A stretch of 64,000 nt of DNA from Marinomonas posidonica IVIA-Po-181 (lineage in GTDB: Bacteria; Pseudomonadota; Gammaproteobacteria; Pseudomonadales; Marinomonadaceae). The notes beneath the pieces were generated by a model, which searched no databases, had not been told where the DNA came from, and worked only from the letters and a program-made list of their open reading frames with translations. Location of the stretch: the NCBI RefSeq assembly GCF_000214215.1, contig NC_015559.1:3397001-3461000 (forward strand), given 5' to 3'. A program made the translations under genes and the position numbers. Positions 1 through 9,048 of the stretch are shown in pieces. Numbering within the stretch: the first letter of the stretch is position 1; each line of letters begins with the position of its first letter.

Positions 1-440
1 CACTGTTGGTCAACACTGTAGTCGGCTTCATCGGACCAGAATATTTGTACGACGGTAAAGAAATCACTCGCGCGGGTCTCGAAGATCATTTTTGTGGAAA
101 GCTACTCGGCCTGCCAATGGGTTGCGATGTTTGTTATACCAATCACGCAGAAGCTGACCAGAACGACATGGACAACTTGCTGACACTATTAGGCGTGGCC
201 GGTTGCACCTTTGTCATGGGCATTCCCGGTTCAGACGACATCATGCTGAACTACCAAACGACCTCATTTCACGATGCACTTTATGCACGACGTGCCTTGG
301 GTTTAAAACCGGCACCGGAATTTGACGCTTGGTTAGCCAAAATGGACATTTTTAAAAATAACCAGCAGTTCACCCTAAACCAGCAACTGCCTGACGCGTT
401 TCAACCTTCTTTACAGCGCTTAATTGGAGGTCGGTCATGA
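1..440 (+). CDS. eutB: Ethanolamine ammonia-lyase large subunit EutB, C-terminal part
   Basis: This is the 3' end of EutB, the coenzyme-B12-dependent lyase that splits ethanolamine into acetaldehyde and ammonia. The frame is open from base 3 without a start, so the gene begins upstream of the window. The visible ~145 residues carry EutB-typical segments: GFIGPEYLYDGKEI, then GLPMGCDVCYTNHAEADQND, then FVMGIPGSDDIMLNYQTTSFHDA. The stop overlaps the eutC start as ATGA, so the two subunits are translationally coupled, and a GGAGG for eutC lies inside the last eutB codons. An ammonium channel follows, which fits ammonia release by this enzyme. Confidence 0.95.
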   Translation, partial: LLVNTVVGFIGPEYLYDGKEITRAGLEDHFCGKLLGLPMGCDVCYTNHAEADQNDMDNLLTLLGVAGCTFVMGIPGSDDIMLNYQTTSFHDALYARRALGLKPAPEFDAWLAKMDIFKNNQQFTLNQQLPDAFQPSLQRLIGGRS

Positions 441-1288
441 AGCATGATGACGATGCTCTAATCGATGCAGTAACAGAAAACAGCTGGCGAAAACTCAACG
501 CATTTACCGATGCTCGTGTTGGCCTTGGGCGCTCCGGAGTGAGTGTGCCTACTCAACATTTACTGGCGTTCCAACTGGCTCATGCACAAGCAATTGATGC
601 GGTTCATGCGCAACTCGATAGTCAGCAACTGTCACAACAAATCATGGCCCAGGAATGGGCTCCAAGCTGTGCCCCCCTATTTTTGCACAGTCGCGCGACG
701 GACCGCGCAACCTATTTACAACGACCGGATTTTGGTCGTCGCTTAGATCAAGCTTCTGTCGACAAATTAGAGCATCACCAAAACACCACAGGTGACCGTT
801 ATGATTTGGCGATCGCTGTTGTAGATGGCTTATCTTCTTTAGCGGTAGAGCAAAATACCTTGCCATTTTTGGACGCGCTTTTTTCTTACCTAAACCCAAG
901 TAAAAATAACCAACAGCAAACTTGGTCAGTCGCCCCCATCTGTTTTGTTGAACAAGGTCGAGTCGCCCTAGGAGATGAAATTTGCGAAAAGCTAAACGCC
1001 AAATGCGTCATTGTGCTAATAGGTGAGCGTCCTGGCTTAAGTTCTCCAGATAGTTTAGGGCTTTACCTTACTTGGGGTGGCAAAGTCGGCTATACCGACG
1101 CCTATCGAAACTGTATTTCGAATATCCGACCGGCCGGGTTGGTGTATCAAGAAGCCGCTCGTAAAGCCTATTACCTATTAAGTGAAGCGAGGACCTTGAA
1201 ACTGTCCGGTGTGAAACTCAAAGACCGATCCGATGATGACCACATCACAGATCTTTCACAGGAAACAGAAAACTTTTTAATTTCATAA
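437..1288 (+). CDS. eutC: Ethanolamine ammonia-lyase small subunit EutC
   Basis: EutC is the small subunit that completes the B12-binding lyase with EutB. The 283-residue protein is close to the family's usual length. It ends with the typical cobalamin-binding half: VLIGERPGLSSPDSLGLYLT, then GYTDAYRNCISNIRPAGL and a helix reaching AARKAYYLL. The ATG overlaps the eutB stop and has GGAGG upstream, so the start is secure. No eut microcompartment genes are visible downstream; amt follows instead, so this is probably a simple catabolic EutBC system for using ethanolamine as a nitrogen source. Confidence 0.95.
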   Translation: MKHDDDALIDAVTENSWRKLNAFTDARVGLGRSGVSVPTQHLLAFQLAHAQAIDAVHAQLDSQQLSQQIMAQEWAPSCAPLFLHSRATDRATYLQRPDFGRRLDQASVDKLEHHQNTTGDRYDLAIAVVDGLSSLAVEQNTLPFLDALFSYLNPSKNNQQQTWSVAPICFVEQGRVALGDEICEKLNAKCVIVLIGERPGLSSPDSLGLYLTWGGKVGYTDAYRNCISNIRPAGLVYQEAARKAYYLLSEARTLKLSGVKLKDRSDDDHITDLSQETENFLIS

Positions 1289-1487
1289 CCTGAAGCATGG
1301 TCGCTACAGGTCACTAGATATTCTGCTGGGTCCCCCAGTGGATATCAGCTTTATGGCCCATCAGAGCCACCAAGCTGAATAAGTAATCATGGAACGACCA
1401 TCAGAAAACAGCGCATAAGATGCTGACTGATAAACAGGCCACTTGTGGCCATTAAGCAACTAAAAACCCACAGAAAGGAACAAAACT

Positions 1488-2849
1488 ATGGCAACAGAAA
1501 CCCCAACTTTGGAATCCTTGCAAGCATCCCTTGATGCTCAGCAAGCGATTTTCAACATGCACCAAGCAATGAATGTAGAAGTCTTCTACTGGTGGTGTAC
1601 CGCCATCATGGTGATGATTCACGCAGGCTTTCTTGCTTATGAAATGGGTGCATCTCGCAGTAAAAACGCCCTAGCAGCAGGGGTGAAAAACATTCTTGCT
1701 TTGGCTGTTATCATCCCAACTTTCTACCTGTTCGGCTGGTGGATTTATAACGCCTTCCCTGGTGGAATCATCCCAGCTGAAGCGGCTTCAGCACTTCCGT
1801 GGTCGCAAAGCATGGGGCCAGATGTACAAGACATGGGAACTGGCATATTCTGGGCAGCTTTCGCTCTGTTCGGTGCGACAACAGGTTCCATTATGTCCGG
1901 TGCGGTTATTGAACGTATTCGCGTCAGTGCATTCCTAATCCTAACCGTTATTCTTGGTAGCGGCGTGTGGATCCTAGCAGGTGCTTGGGGCTGGCACCCA
2001 GACGGCTGGATGCTAACTGAATTGGGTTATCATGATGTCGGCGCTTCCGGTGTTGTTCACGCGATTGCTGGCTTCTTTACCCTTGGTGTATTGATCAACC
2101 TAGGACCACGAGTGGGCAAATTCATCAATGGAGTGCCTCAACAGATCCGTGCTCACAACCTACCAATGACGTTAATTGGTTTAATGATGATCATCTTCGG
2201 TTTCTTCGGCTTCCTTGGCGGTTGTATCATCTTTAACGGTGGTGAAACAGGTTGGACAACCATCTACAACAACCCAACTAACTTATCCGCCTTCGCCTTT
2301 AATACCCTAATGGGCTTTGCTGGTGGCGTGATCGGTTGTTACATTGCCACTCGCGACCCATTCTGGACAATGTCAGGTGGTCTGGTTGGTATTATCTCGG
2401 TAGCAGCAGGTCTTGATCTATACGATCCAGGTTTGGCTTTCATTATCGCGACTTGCGTTAGCTTTATCGCCGTGGGTGCCGCGAAACTACTTGAGAAAAA
2501 AGGCATTGATGACGCTGTTGGCGCAGTGGCTGTACACGGTGTCACTGGTGTTGTGGCTGTTATCTTGGTCGGCGTGTTTGCTGGCGGTACGCCAAACGTT
2601 GGTGGCAACCCAGCCATCAGCTTATATGGCCAAACAGTATGTGCCATTGTGATGGCGGTATTAGGCTTTGTACCTGGCTACTTCGTGTCTTACTTATTGA
2701 AGAAATTCAACATGTTACGCGTACCAGAAAACGTCGAAGTACTGGGTCTTGATGAAGTTGAAATCCTAACCCATCCTTACCCTGAAACAGTACCAGCGAA
2801 AAGCAGTGCACCTACAAATGTCGGTGATCTAGAAGCGAAAGGAGCATAA
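1488..2849 (+). CDS. amt: Ammonium transporter (Amt family)
   Basis: A 453-residue Amt/Mep/Rh channel with about 11 membrane segments. Conserved pore features are visible: the twin-histidine regions (GASGVVHAIAGF and AVGAVAVHGVTG), the SGAVIERIR stretch after the Phe-gate helix, and GFFGFLGGCIIFNGG. Its soluble tail (after about residue 410) is short and ends in an Ala/Thr-rich segment. RBS AGAAAGGAAC precedes the ATG. It lies 199 bp behind eutC and could recapture ammonia made by EutBC. A second, chemoreceptor-fused Amt is encoded at 33184-35394. No PII gene (glnK) is linked, which is the usual amt partner. Confidence 0.95.
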   Translation: MATETPTLESLQASLDAQQAIFNMHQAMNVEVFYWWCTAIMVMIHAGFLAYEMGASRSKNALAAGVKNILALAVIIPTFYLFGWWIYNAFPGGIIPAEAASALPWSQSMGPDVQDMGTGIFWAAFALFGATTGSIMSGAVIERIRVSAFLILTVILGSGVWILAGAWGWHPDGWMLTELGYHDVGASGVVHAIAGFFTLGVLINLGPRVGKFINGVPQQIRAHNLPMTLIGLMMIIFGFFGFLGGCIIFNGGETGWTTIYNNPTNLSAFAFNTLMGFAGGVIGCYIATRDPFWTMSGGLVGIISVAAGLDLYDPGLAFIIATCVSFIAVGAAKLLEKKGIDDAVGAVAVHGVTGVVAVILVGVFAGGTPNVGGNPAISLYGQTVCAIVMAVLGFVPGYFVSYLLKKFNMLRVPENVEVLGLDEVEILTHPYPETVPAKSSAPTNVGDLEAKGA

Positions 2850-2851
2850 TT

Positions 2852-3016
2852 ATGGGAACGTCTATTACTACTTGGGATAATGTATCAGCGTATTTTACCT
2901 TTGCAGATAACCCACTTGCTCTGATGTTATTCAGTTTAGGGGTGGCTGGCATTGTAGTTGGATTAATCCGATTCATTATGAAACACGAAAAAGAAGCGTT
3001 TGAAAATCACAAATAA
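2852..3016 (+). CDS. 54-aa single-pass membrane protein behind amt
   Basis: This small ORF starts 2 bp after the amt stop, with AAAGGAG (end of amt) as ribosome binding site. The 54-residue product starts MGTSITTWDNVSAYFTF, has one hydrophobic segment (ALMLFSLGVAGIVVGLIRFI) and ends with a charged tail (MKHEKEAFENHK). The good RBS, tight coupling to amt, membrane-protein composition and the terminator just after it support a real gene. Its job is unknown; by position it could be a small partner of the ammonium channel, which is inference only. Confidence 0.75.
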   Translation: MGTSITTWDNVSAYFTFADNPLALMLFSLGVAGIVVGLIRFIMKHEKEAFENHK

Positions 3017-3048
3017 GCGACTTCACGTTTTATAATCTTATGCAACTC

Positions 3049-3080
3049 AAAACGCTCGATGTTCTTCATCGGGCGTTTTT
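3049..3080 (+). terminator. Rho-independent terminator of the amt operon
   Basis: A 13-bp inverted repeat, AAAACGCTCGATG paired with CATCGGGCGTTTT (one G-U), has a 5-6-base loop and ends in T's. It sits 33 bp after the small membrane-protein ORF. Confidence 0.85.
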
Positions 3081-3172
3081 ATGTTAAAAATCGCCCACGA
3101 AACATTCAAAAGAGATTTTTTATCGAACTAAATTAAAGTGTCATAACTTCTAAAATCACCAAGGAAATGCTT

Positions 3173-3808
3173 ATGGACTACCATACTCTGTTAATTTATA
3201 CGGTCGTTGCTTTTTTTTACGTCATCAGCCCGGGGCCTGCGGTATTTCTTGCCCTCTATAATGGAGCCTCTCGCGGACTAAAAGCAGTCATGGTTTCGGC
3301 GTTAGGCAATATCATCGGCCTCTTCTTATTGTCATTCCTTTCAATCAGTGGCTTGAGCGCCATTTTAATGGCATCTTCGACCTTATTTATGGGCGTCAAA
3401 ATCGTTGGCGCAGCTTATCTTATTTATTTAGGCATCAACCAACTTCGCGCTACAGGTAAATCATCAACCCGAGACAATACTAAAATCGAAGGCAGTGAAC
3501 GTGGTTTATTTTCTTACTTTAAGGAAGGACTTATTGTTGCGGCGACAAACCCAAAGCCGATTTTATTTTTCGCCGCCTTGTTCCCACAGTTTTTAGATAT
3601 GACCCAACCTATTCCTCTACAATTTATTCTGATGACAGGTATTTTCATGCTGTTTTCCCTTCTATCCCTCACCCTCTACGGCTACCTAGCACAGCAAGCC
3701 AAAACTCTGGTACGCCATTCAAACATAGGGAAATGGTTTCAACGCCTCAGTGGTGGCCTTTTTATCGCCATGGGAATAAGTTTATTTCAAGTTAAAAATG
3801 CCAGCTAA
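3173..3808 (+). CDS. LysE/RhtB family amino acid exporter
   Basis: A 211-residue inner-membrane exporter with the LysE-family pattern: an N-terminal helix followed by FYVISPGPAVFLALYNGASRG, then five more hydrophobic segments including AAYLIYLGINQLR and the central AATNPKPILFFAALFPQFL. Such proteins export excess amino acids (homoserine, threonine, leucine and similar); the substrate cannot be told from sequence. An in-frame ATG lies two codons upstream at 3167, but AAGGA at 3161-3165 is correctly spaced for the ATG at 3173. It stands alone between two terminated units, with puuE following in the same direction. Confidence 0.9.
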   Translation: MDYHTLLIYTVVAFFYVISPGPAVFLALYNGASRGLKAVMVSALGNIIGLFLLSFLSISGLSAILMASSTLFMGVKIVGAAYLIYLGINQLRATGKSSTRDNTKIEGSERGLFSYFKEGLIVAATNPKPILFFAALFPQFLDMTQPIPLQFILMTGIFMLFSLLSLTLYGYLAQQAKTLVRHSNIGKWFQRLSGGLFIAMGISLFQVKNAS

Positions 3809-3855
3809 TCTGCACCACAGCTAAATTGGACAAAGACATAATAGGAACGGATAAA

Positions 3856-4785
3856 ATGAAACATTATTTAGAAAGAGATTTTGCCGGCTACGGCCGCAAA
3901 GGACACCCTGATGTTCAATGGCCAAATCAGGCCCGCATCGCCGTACAGTTTGTCTTGAATTTTGAAGAAGGCGGCGAAAACTGTGTCTTACATGGTGACG
4001 ATCATTCCGAAACTTTTTTGTCTGAAATGTTCGGAGCACAAGCTTATAAAGACCGTCATATGAGCATGGAATCTCTCTACGAATATGGTTCTCGTGCTGG
4101 TGTTTGGCGTATCTTAAATGAATTTGAACGCCGTGGTTTACCCCTAACTGTCTTTGCGATTGCGACCGCATTACAACGTAATCCCGATGTCGCCAAAGCC
4201 ATCGTTGAAGGCCAGCATGATATCGTCTGTCATGGTTTAAAGTGGATTCATTACCAAGACATGTCCATCGAAGAAGAACGACGCCACATGCAAGAAGCAC
4301 TGGACCTAATTGAAAACCTTACTGGTGTAAAACCAATGGGTTGGTACACGGGACGAGACTCTCCGAATACCCGAGCCTTAGTGGCAGAGCAAACTCAGCT
4401 AAAATACGACTCTGACAACTACGCGGATGACCTCCCCTATTGGGTCAAGGTTCCACATCATAGTGAGGCGAATCAAACCAAGCCTCACCTTATTGTGCCC
4501 TACACACTCGACTGCAATGACATGCGTTTCTCCTCTCCTTATGGCTTCAGCCACGGTGAAGAGTTTTTCCAATACTTGAAAGACAATTTTGATTGCCTGT
4601 ATGAAGAGGGCAAAACCACCCCCAAAATGATGTCCATCGGCATGCATTGCCGAACGCTAGGCAAACCCAGTCGCTTCATGGCACTGAAAAAGTTTTTAGA
4701 TTACGTTGAATCCCATGACAAGGTCTGGATAGCCAAACGAGGAGACATTGCTGAACATTGGATTAATAACCACCCGGCAGAGTGA
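3856..4785 (+). CDS. puuE: PuuE-type allantoinase / polysaccharide deacetylase family
   Basis: A 309-residue NodB-fold protein of the PuuE branch, which hydrolyses allantoin to allantoate. PuuE hallmarks are an N-terminal YLERDFAGYGRKGHPDVQWP, then RIAVQFVLNFEEGGE, YGSRAGVWRIL, ATALQRNPDVAKAIVEGQHD, and CHGLKWIHYQDMSIEEER with the metal-type histidine region. The protein lacks a signal peptide and is cytoplasmic. The ATG at 3856 is chosen because AGGAACG precedes it; an upstream in-frame start at 3826 lacks a good site. An allantoate-type amidohydrolase and PucG-type transaminase encoded 17 kb away could use its product. Confidence 0.85.
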   Translation: MKHYLERDFAGYGRKGHPDVQWPNQARIAVQFVLNFEEGGENCVLHGDDHSETFLSEMFGAQAYKDRHMSMESLYEYGSRAGVWRILNEFERRGLPLTVFAIATALQRNPDVAKAIVEGQHDIVCHGLKWIHYQDMSIEEERRHMQEALDLIENLTGVKPMGWYTGRDSPNTRALVAEQTQLKYDSDNYADDLPYWVKVPHHSEANQTKPHLIVPYTLDCNDMRFSSPYGFSHGEEFFQYLKDNFDCLYEEGKTTPKMMSIGMHCRTLGKPSRFMALKKFLDYVESHDKVWIAKRGDIAEHWINNHPAE

Positions 4786-4835
4786 TCTGAGTATAAATGA
4801 ACGGATGAAATAAACGAAAACCTTCACCAAAAATA

Positions 4836-4874
4836 AAAACGCCCTTGTAAAAGCCCCTACAAAGGCGTTTTCTT
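4836..4874 (+). terminator. Terminator after puuE
   Basis: Inverted repeat AAAACGCCCTTGTA / TACAAAGGCGTTTT with one mismatch and an 8-base loop, followed by a T-rich run. It separates puuE from the iron-regulated sigma factor. Confidence 0.8.
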
Positions 4875-4941
4875 CCTTCCTACATGACGAACAAGCATTG
4901 TCTCTGCACTTTATATTGACAAAAAAAACATAAAACACTCT

Positions 4942-4960
4942 AATAATAGTAATTATCATT
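4942..4960 (+). promoter_or_regulatory. Probable Fur box before the FecI-type sigma factor
   Basis: AATAATAGTAATTATCATT matches 13 of 19 positions of the classic Fur consensus (GATAATGATAATCATTATC). It lies 23 bp before the sigma factor start. Iron-repressed expression of the following fecI-fecR pair is inferred. Confidence 0.7.
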
Positions 4961-4983
4961 TACATTAATAGAGGAACCATTTC

Positions 4984-5511
4984 ATGCCGCACAATCCGAT
5001 CTCAAACGTGCAACATGACGTAATGCATTCTCTGTATATGAATCACCACAATTGGTTATACACATGGATACGTCGACGTTTGGACAATCAATTTGATGCG
5101 GCTGATTTAACTCAAGATACTTTTTTACGCATTCACGCTAAACAGAATGTCGATTTAATTAATGAGCCTAAAGCCTATTTAGCGACAATTGCGAAGGGTC
5201 TTGTTAGTCATTTTTATAGACGTAAATCATTAGAGCAAACCTATCTAGAATATCTAGCAAAACAGCCAGAAAATTTAGCCCCTTCAACAGAAAACCAATT
5301 TATTATTTTACAAACTTTAGAAGCAATAGATGCATTGCTTAATACCCTCCCAGGCCATGTCAAAGAAGTCTTTTTAATGTCGCAGCTAGAGGGAAAAAAA
5401 TATCAACAAATCGCCGATGAGATGACTCTGTCCCTCGCCACAGTAAAGCGATATATGAAGCAAGCTTATGTTCATTGTTTTGTGTTGATGGAGAACGATT
5501 TTTTTGAATAA
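4984..5511 (+). CDS. FecI-family ECF sigma factor
   Basis: A 175-residue sigma-70 ECF protein with region 2 (NWLYTWIRRRLDNQFDAADL and TQDTFLRIHAK, then PKAYLATIAKGLVSHFYRRK) and region 4 (LPGHVKEVFLMSQLEGKKY, then IADEMTLSLATVKRYMKQA). FecI-type sigmas drive transcription of TonB-dependent receptor genes when the receptor is loaded. The setting is exactly that: a FecR partner overlaps its 3' end and a TonB receptor with a signalling domain follows. A Fur box lies upstream and GAGGAACC gives the RBS. Symbol withheld because the siderophore is unknown. Confidence 0.92.
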   Translation: MPHNPISNVQHDVMHSLYMNHHNWLYTWIRRRLDNQFDAADLTQDTFLRIHAKQNVDLINEPKAYLATIAKGLVSHFYRRKSLEQTYLEYLAKQPENLAPSTENQFIILQTLEAIDALLNTLPGHVKEVFLMSQLEGKKYQQIADEMTLSLATVKRYMKQAYVHCFVLMENDFFE

Positions 5512-6463
5512 AATATCCAAAAAAAGCATGCTAGAAGCCGCAGACTGGCTTGTTAAGCAGCAAGAAAAACCATTAACACCTGCCGAGCAGGCACAATTAG
5601 AGCACTGGCAGCAATCTTCCGATAACAATCGCTTTGCATGGCAACGCGCTCAGCGTTTTATCAACCAAGTAGACACACTACCAAAAGACATCGCTTATGC
5701 TGTGTTAAACCGTCCTGATGATAAAGAACGCCGTTTAAACATCGGCAAACTAGCACTGCTATTAGCCACAGGACCTATTGCTTGGGGGGCCTATAAAACG
5801 GTAGAAAACCAACACTGGCGAGCAGATTACCGTACGGCAAAAGGTCAAATGAAACGGGTTACCTTGCCCGATGGCACTCAGGTGACACTCAACACAGCCA
5901 CTGCTTTCGATGCGTTTTTTGATGGCAAAGAACGTTTATTAGCCTTACGAGAAGGTGAAATTCAACTTCATGTTGCCAACGTAACGTCTCAGGATTTCAA
6001 ACCATTCATCGTCTCAACCCAAGAAGCTTTTTTATCACCTTTAGAGGCCAATTTTACCGTTCGCCAATACCGCCACGCCACTCGCCTCGGAGTGATTGAA
6101 GGTCGTGTCGAAGCCGTGCCTAAATTTGCAGATCACAAGGAGAAAAACATCATTCTAACTGGTCACCAAGCTGAACTATCAGACCATTCACTTTTATCTC
6201 ACGAAACCTTATCTGCTGACACCATTTCTTGGCTAGATAGCATGTTAGCGGTGCACAACATGCCACTTCATCGGTTCATTCAAGAAGTCTCACGATATCA
6301 TCGAGGACTCTTACGAGTATCACCTGAGATTGAAAACATACAAATATCTGGTGCTTTTCCTATTGCCGATGTAAATATCATACTCAACATGCTATCGAAT
6401 ACATATCCCATTGATATAAAACACCATTTAGGAAATTATTGGATCACACTTGAAGCCGTATAG
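5504..6463 (+). CDS. FecR-family anti-sigma/transmembrane signal transducer
   Basis: A 319-residue FecR protein. The N-terminal cytoplasmic DUF4880-like part (EAADWLVKQQEKPLTPAEQ, WQQSSDNNRFAWQRAQRF) is followed by a hydrophobic segment near residue 85 (LALLLATGPIAWGAYK). The periplasmic FecR domain follows: QMKRVTLPDGTQVTLNTATA and ALREGEIQLHVA, with a secretin/TonB-short-like C-terminus. It relays receptor occupancy to the sigma factor. The start is probably TTG at 5504, overlapping the sigma gene stop with GAGAACG upstream; ATG at 5528 is the alternative. Confidence 0.92.
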   Translation: MNKISKKSMLEAADWLVKQQEKPLTPAEQAQLEHWQQSSDNNRFAWQRAQRFINQVDTLPKDIAYAVLNRPDDKERRLNIGKLALLLATGPIAWGAYKTVENQHWRADYRTAKGQMKRVTLPDGTQVTLNTATAFDAFFDGKERLLALREGEIQLHVANVTSQDFKPFIVSTQEAFLSPLEANFTVRQYRHATRLGVIEGRVEAVPKFADHKEKNIILTGHQAELSDHSLLSHETLSADTISWLDSMLAVHNMPLHRFIQEVSRYHRGLLRVSPEIENIQISGAFPIADVNIILNMLSNTYPIDIKHHLGNYWITLEAV

Positions 6464-6592
6464 CGTGTGAACTACCGTCTTTCAGAACCAAAAAACAAAC
6501 TTACTCTTATTTTTCTGACACCTTTTTCCTTTTCAAGTGGCTTATTAGTTAGACAAATAATAAGCATGATAACTTTCAAAAAGGAGGTAGCT

Positions 6593-8998
6593 GTGTCTGC
6601 CCATAAAAACCGACTATCAAAAACACGACGCCATACAGCCATTCATACTATGTTGGCCTGTAGCGCTTTGCTATTAACAGCTAGTGTGAGTTCATTGTCA
6701 TTAGCAGAAGACAATTCGAACCAGAGTAATCAACAGCTGCTTCAAATAGAGGCTGGCGATCTCGGAACAACACTCACAGCGTTTGCCGCACGCCACAACA
6801 TCGCTCTGTCGTTTAATCCGACACTCACTCAAAACCTTAAAAGTGACGGTTTATCTAGCCATACCACGCCAATCGACTTAATAGAGCAACTGCTGTCCAC
6901 TACCAATCTCATGATAAAGTCTAATCAAGATGGCACTTACAGTCTGATAGATCGTCGTCAATTCCACTCTGAAACTAAATCCATTAATCTGAATCCATTA
7001 ATTATTCAAACCAGTCGATCCAACACCAAGCAAGAAGACAGCCCGCAAGTGGTAACGGTCATTACACAACAACAGATCGAGGAACAGCTTGCCATTAGTA
7101 CTGACAGTTCCCAGGCACTCACCAACCTTCTTCCTGCTTATTCCCCCAATACTCAAAAGTTGAACAACAGTAGCCAAACATTTCGTGGCCGCTCGGTGTT
7201 ATACATGATCGACGGTGTACCACAGTCTAATCCTATTCGAGAAGGCAGTCGTTCAGCCCATACCATCGATCTATCCATGGTGGAGCGCATCGAAGTCATT
7301 CATGGCGCTACAGCCGTACACGGCTTGGGCGCGACCGGCGGCATCATCAACTTTATTACCAAATCCAATCGCTCAAGTGAATTAAAGCAACATCTTGATG
7401 TGCAATTAAGTACACCAACCGATGGACTAGACAGCGACACTCTTAGCTACAAAATTGGCTATCAAGTCGAAGGCGCACAAGACAATTTTGATTATTTAGT
7501 TGGCTTGACCAATGAAGTGCAAGGTATGTACCTCGATGCCGATGGTAACTACGTAGGCTCAGCGACAGTGCGTGGCGATGTCATGGATTCCAAGAGCTAT
7601 GATGCTTTTGCTAAATTGGGCTACTGGCTAGGAGATGACAAACGCTTAGAATTCGAATTAAATCAGTATCAAATGAAAGGACGCATGAACTTTGTTGGCG
7701 TCGATGGGGATAGAGATAACGGTGTCGCCACCAGCTCAGAGAAGGGCTCACCTCGAGGATATGCGCCTTACAACAAGGTGCAAACCACCAGTCTTTCTTA
7801 TACCGACAGCGACCTTGATGGTATGGCACTAAAAGCACAACTCTTCCATCAGGATTTTGAAGGTCGTTACGGCGTATCAGACTCAGGAAGCTTCCAAGAT
7901 GCCAGTAATGGTATTACTTACGATCAGAGTCAAAACCAGTCAGAAAAACTTGGGGCAAAGTTTAGCCTAACCAAAGACGACTTATTAAATCACGACCTGA
8001 GCGTCACCGCGGGATTGGATTTATTACAGGATACGACCAGCCAATCATTAATATTAACCAATCGTCTGTATGTTCCAGAAACGGATTACACCAATTACGC
8101 GCCTTTTGTTCAGTTCGAATACACGCCAATAGAACGCTTAGTGCTTCAAGCTGGAGTTCGTTACGAACACGCTCAACTGGATGTCGACACCTACCAAACA
8201 GTTGCCGCCAACAATAGCGTCACTGTCGATGGTGGTACGCCTAGTTTTGATGACACAGTCTACAATGCCGGCGCGGTGTTTAAATTAACCCCAACCGTCA
8301 GCCTCTTCGCCAACTACTCTCAAGGCTTTGGAATGCCAGATGTAGGACGCATATTGAGAGGGGTTGATACCAGCGGTCAAGACGTTGACACACTCATCGA
8401 TCTTTCTCCCATACTGACTGACAACTACGAAGTCGGCTTTCGTTTAGACCGTCACCCTTATGATTTAGAAGTTAGTTATTACGAATCCAATTCAGACTTA
8501 GGCAGTCGTATCGTCGAGGTAGATGGTCTGTACATTGTAAAACGTGAAAAGAAAGAAATCCAAGGAGCTGAAGCATCGTTAGGTTTACAACTCAATGAAG
8601 ATCATAAATTGCAAGTAAGTTATTCCTTCATTCAAGGCAAGTCCGATACAGATGGTGATGGCAAAGTTGAAACCAAACTAACCGGTGCCAATATTTCACC
8701 TAATCGCTTAATTACTTCATGGCATGCTCACTGGAATGAGAAATTATCCTCTCAATTACAAGTCAGTCATGCTTTTAGTCGAAGCTTTGATGATGAAGAC
8801 CTTGATTTTGATGGTTATACCTTAGTTGATGCGTCTGTTGGTTACCAACTTCCTGTGGGTAACATGAACATCGCCATCGCGAACCTATTAAACGAAGATT
8901 ACTTCACCTACTACTCACAAGCTGCTTACGCAAATGATAGTTACTACTTTAAAGGCCGTGGGCGCACAATTACCCTAGCATACGGTTTGGACTTTTAA
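6593..8998 (+). CDS. TonB-dependent siderophore receptor with N-terminal signalling (STN) domain
   Basis: An outer-membrane ferric-siderophore receptor of about 801 residues. In order: a signal peptide (HTMLACSALLLTASVSSLSLA), an STN domain (LQIEAGDLGTTLTAFAARHN, then HTTPIDLIEQLLSTTNLMI) that contacts FecR, a plug (FRGRSVLYMIDGVPQSNPIR, VERIEVIHGATAVHGLGATG) and a 22-strand-type barrel ending in Phe. An ORF extends upstream to 6467, but a perfect AAGGAGGT at 6581-6588 selects the GTG at 6593 and gives a normal signal peptide. The ligand is unknown; the convergent FecBCDE-FhuF genes are the likely import and reduction partners. Confidence 0.92.
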   Translation: MSAHKNRLSKTRRHTAIHTMLACSALLLTASVSSLSLAEDNSNQSNQQLLQIEAGDLGTTLTAFAARHNIALSFNPTLTQNLKSDGLSSHTTPIDLIEQLLSTTNLMIKSNQDGTYSLIDRRQFHSETKSINLNPLIIQTSRSNTKQEDSPQVVTVITQQQIEEQLAISTDSSQALTNLLPAYSPNTQKLNNSSQTFRGRSVLYMIDGVPQSNPIREGSRSAHTIDLSMVERIEVIHGATAVHGLGATGGIINFITKSNRSSELKQHLDVQLSTPTDGLDSDTLSYKIGYQVEGAQDNFDYLVGLTNEVQGMYLDADGNYVGSATVRGDVMDSKSYDAFAKLGYWLGDDKRLEFELNQYQMKGRMNFVGVDGDRDNGVATSSEKGSPRGYAPYNKVQTTSLSYTDSDLDGMALKAQLFHQDFEGRYGVSDSGSFQDASNGITYDQSQNQSEKLGAKFSLTKDDLLNHDLSVTAGLDLLQDTTSQSLILTNRLYVPETDYTNYAPFVQFEYTPIERLVLQAGVRYEHAQLDVDTYQTVAANNSVTVDGGTPSFDDTVYNAGAVFKLTPTVSLFANYSQGFGMPDVGRILRGVDTSGQDVDTLIDLSPILTDNYEVGFRLDRHPYDLEVSYYESNSDLGSRIVEVDGLYIVKREKKEIQGAEASLGLQLNEDHKLQVSYSFIQGKSDTDGDGKVETKLTGANISPNRLITSWHAHWNEKLSSQLQVSHAFSRSFDDEDLDFDGYTLVDASVGYQLPVGNMNIAIANLLNEDYFTYYSQAAYANDSYYFKGRGRTITLAYGLDF

Positions 8999-9013
8999 TT
9001 CACACTACCAAGC

Positions 9014-9048
9014 TTAAGCCTCCAGATAGGAGGCTTAACGCTTTTTCA
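9014..9048. terminator. Bidirectional terminator between receptor and fhuF
   Basis: Perfect TTAAGCCTCC / GGAGGCTTAA stem with AGATA loop, followed by CGCTTTTTC on the plus strand. It overlaps the stop codon of the convergent fhuF-like gene, so it can serve both convergent units. Confidence 0.85.

Noticed and set aside
6467-6592. N-terminal extension of the TonB receptor
   Set aside because: A perfect AAGGAGGT sits just before GTG 6593, and the extension adds a second hydrophobic stretch with no role.
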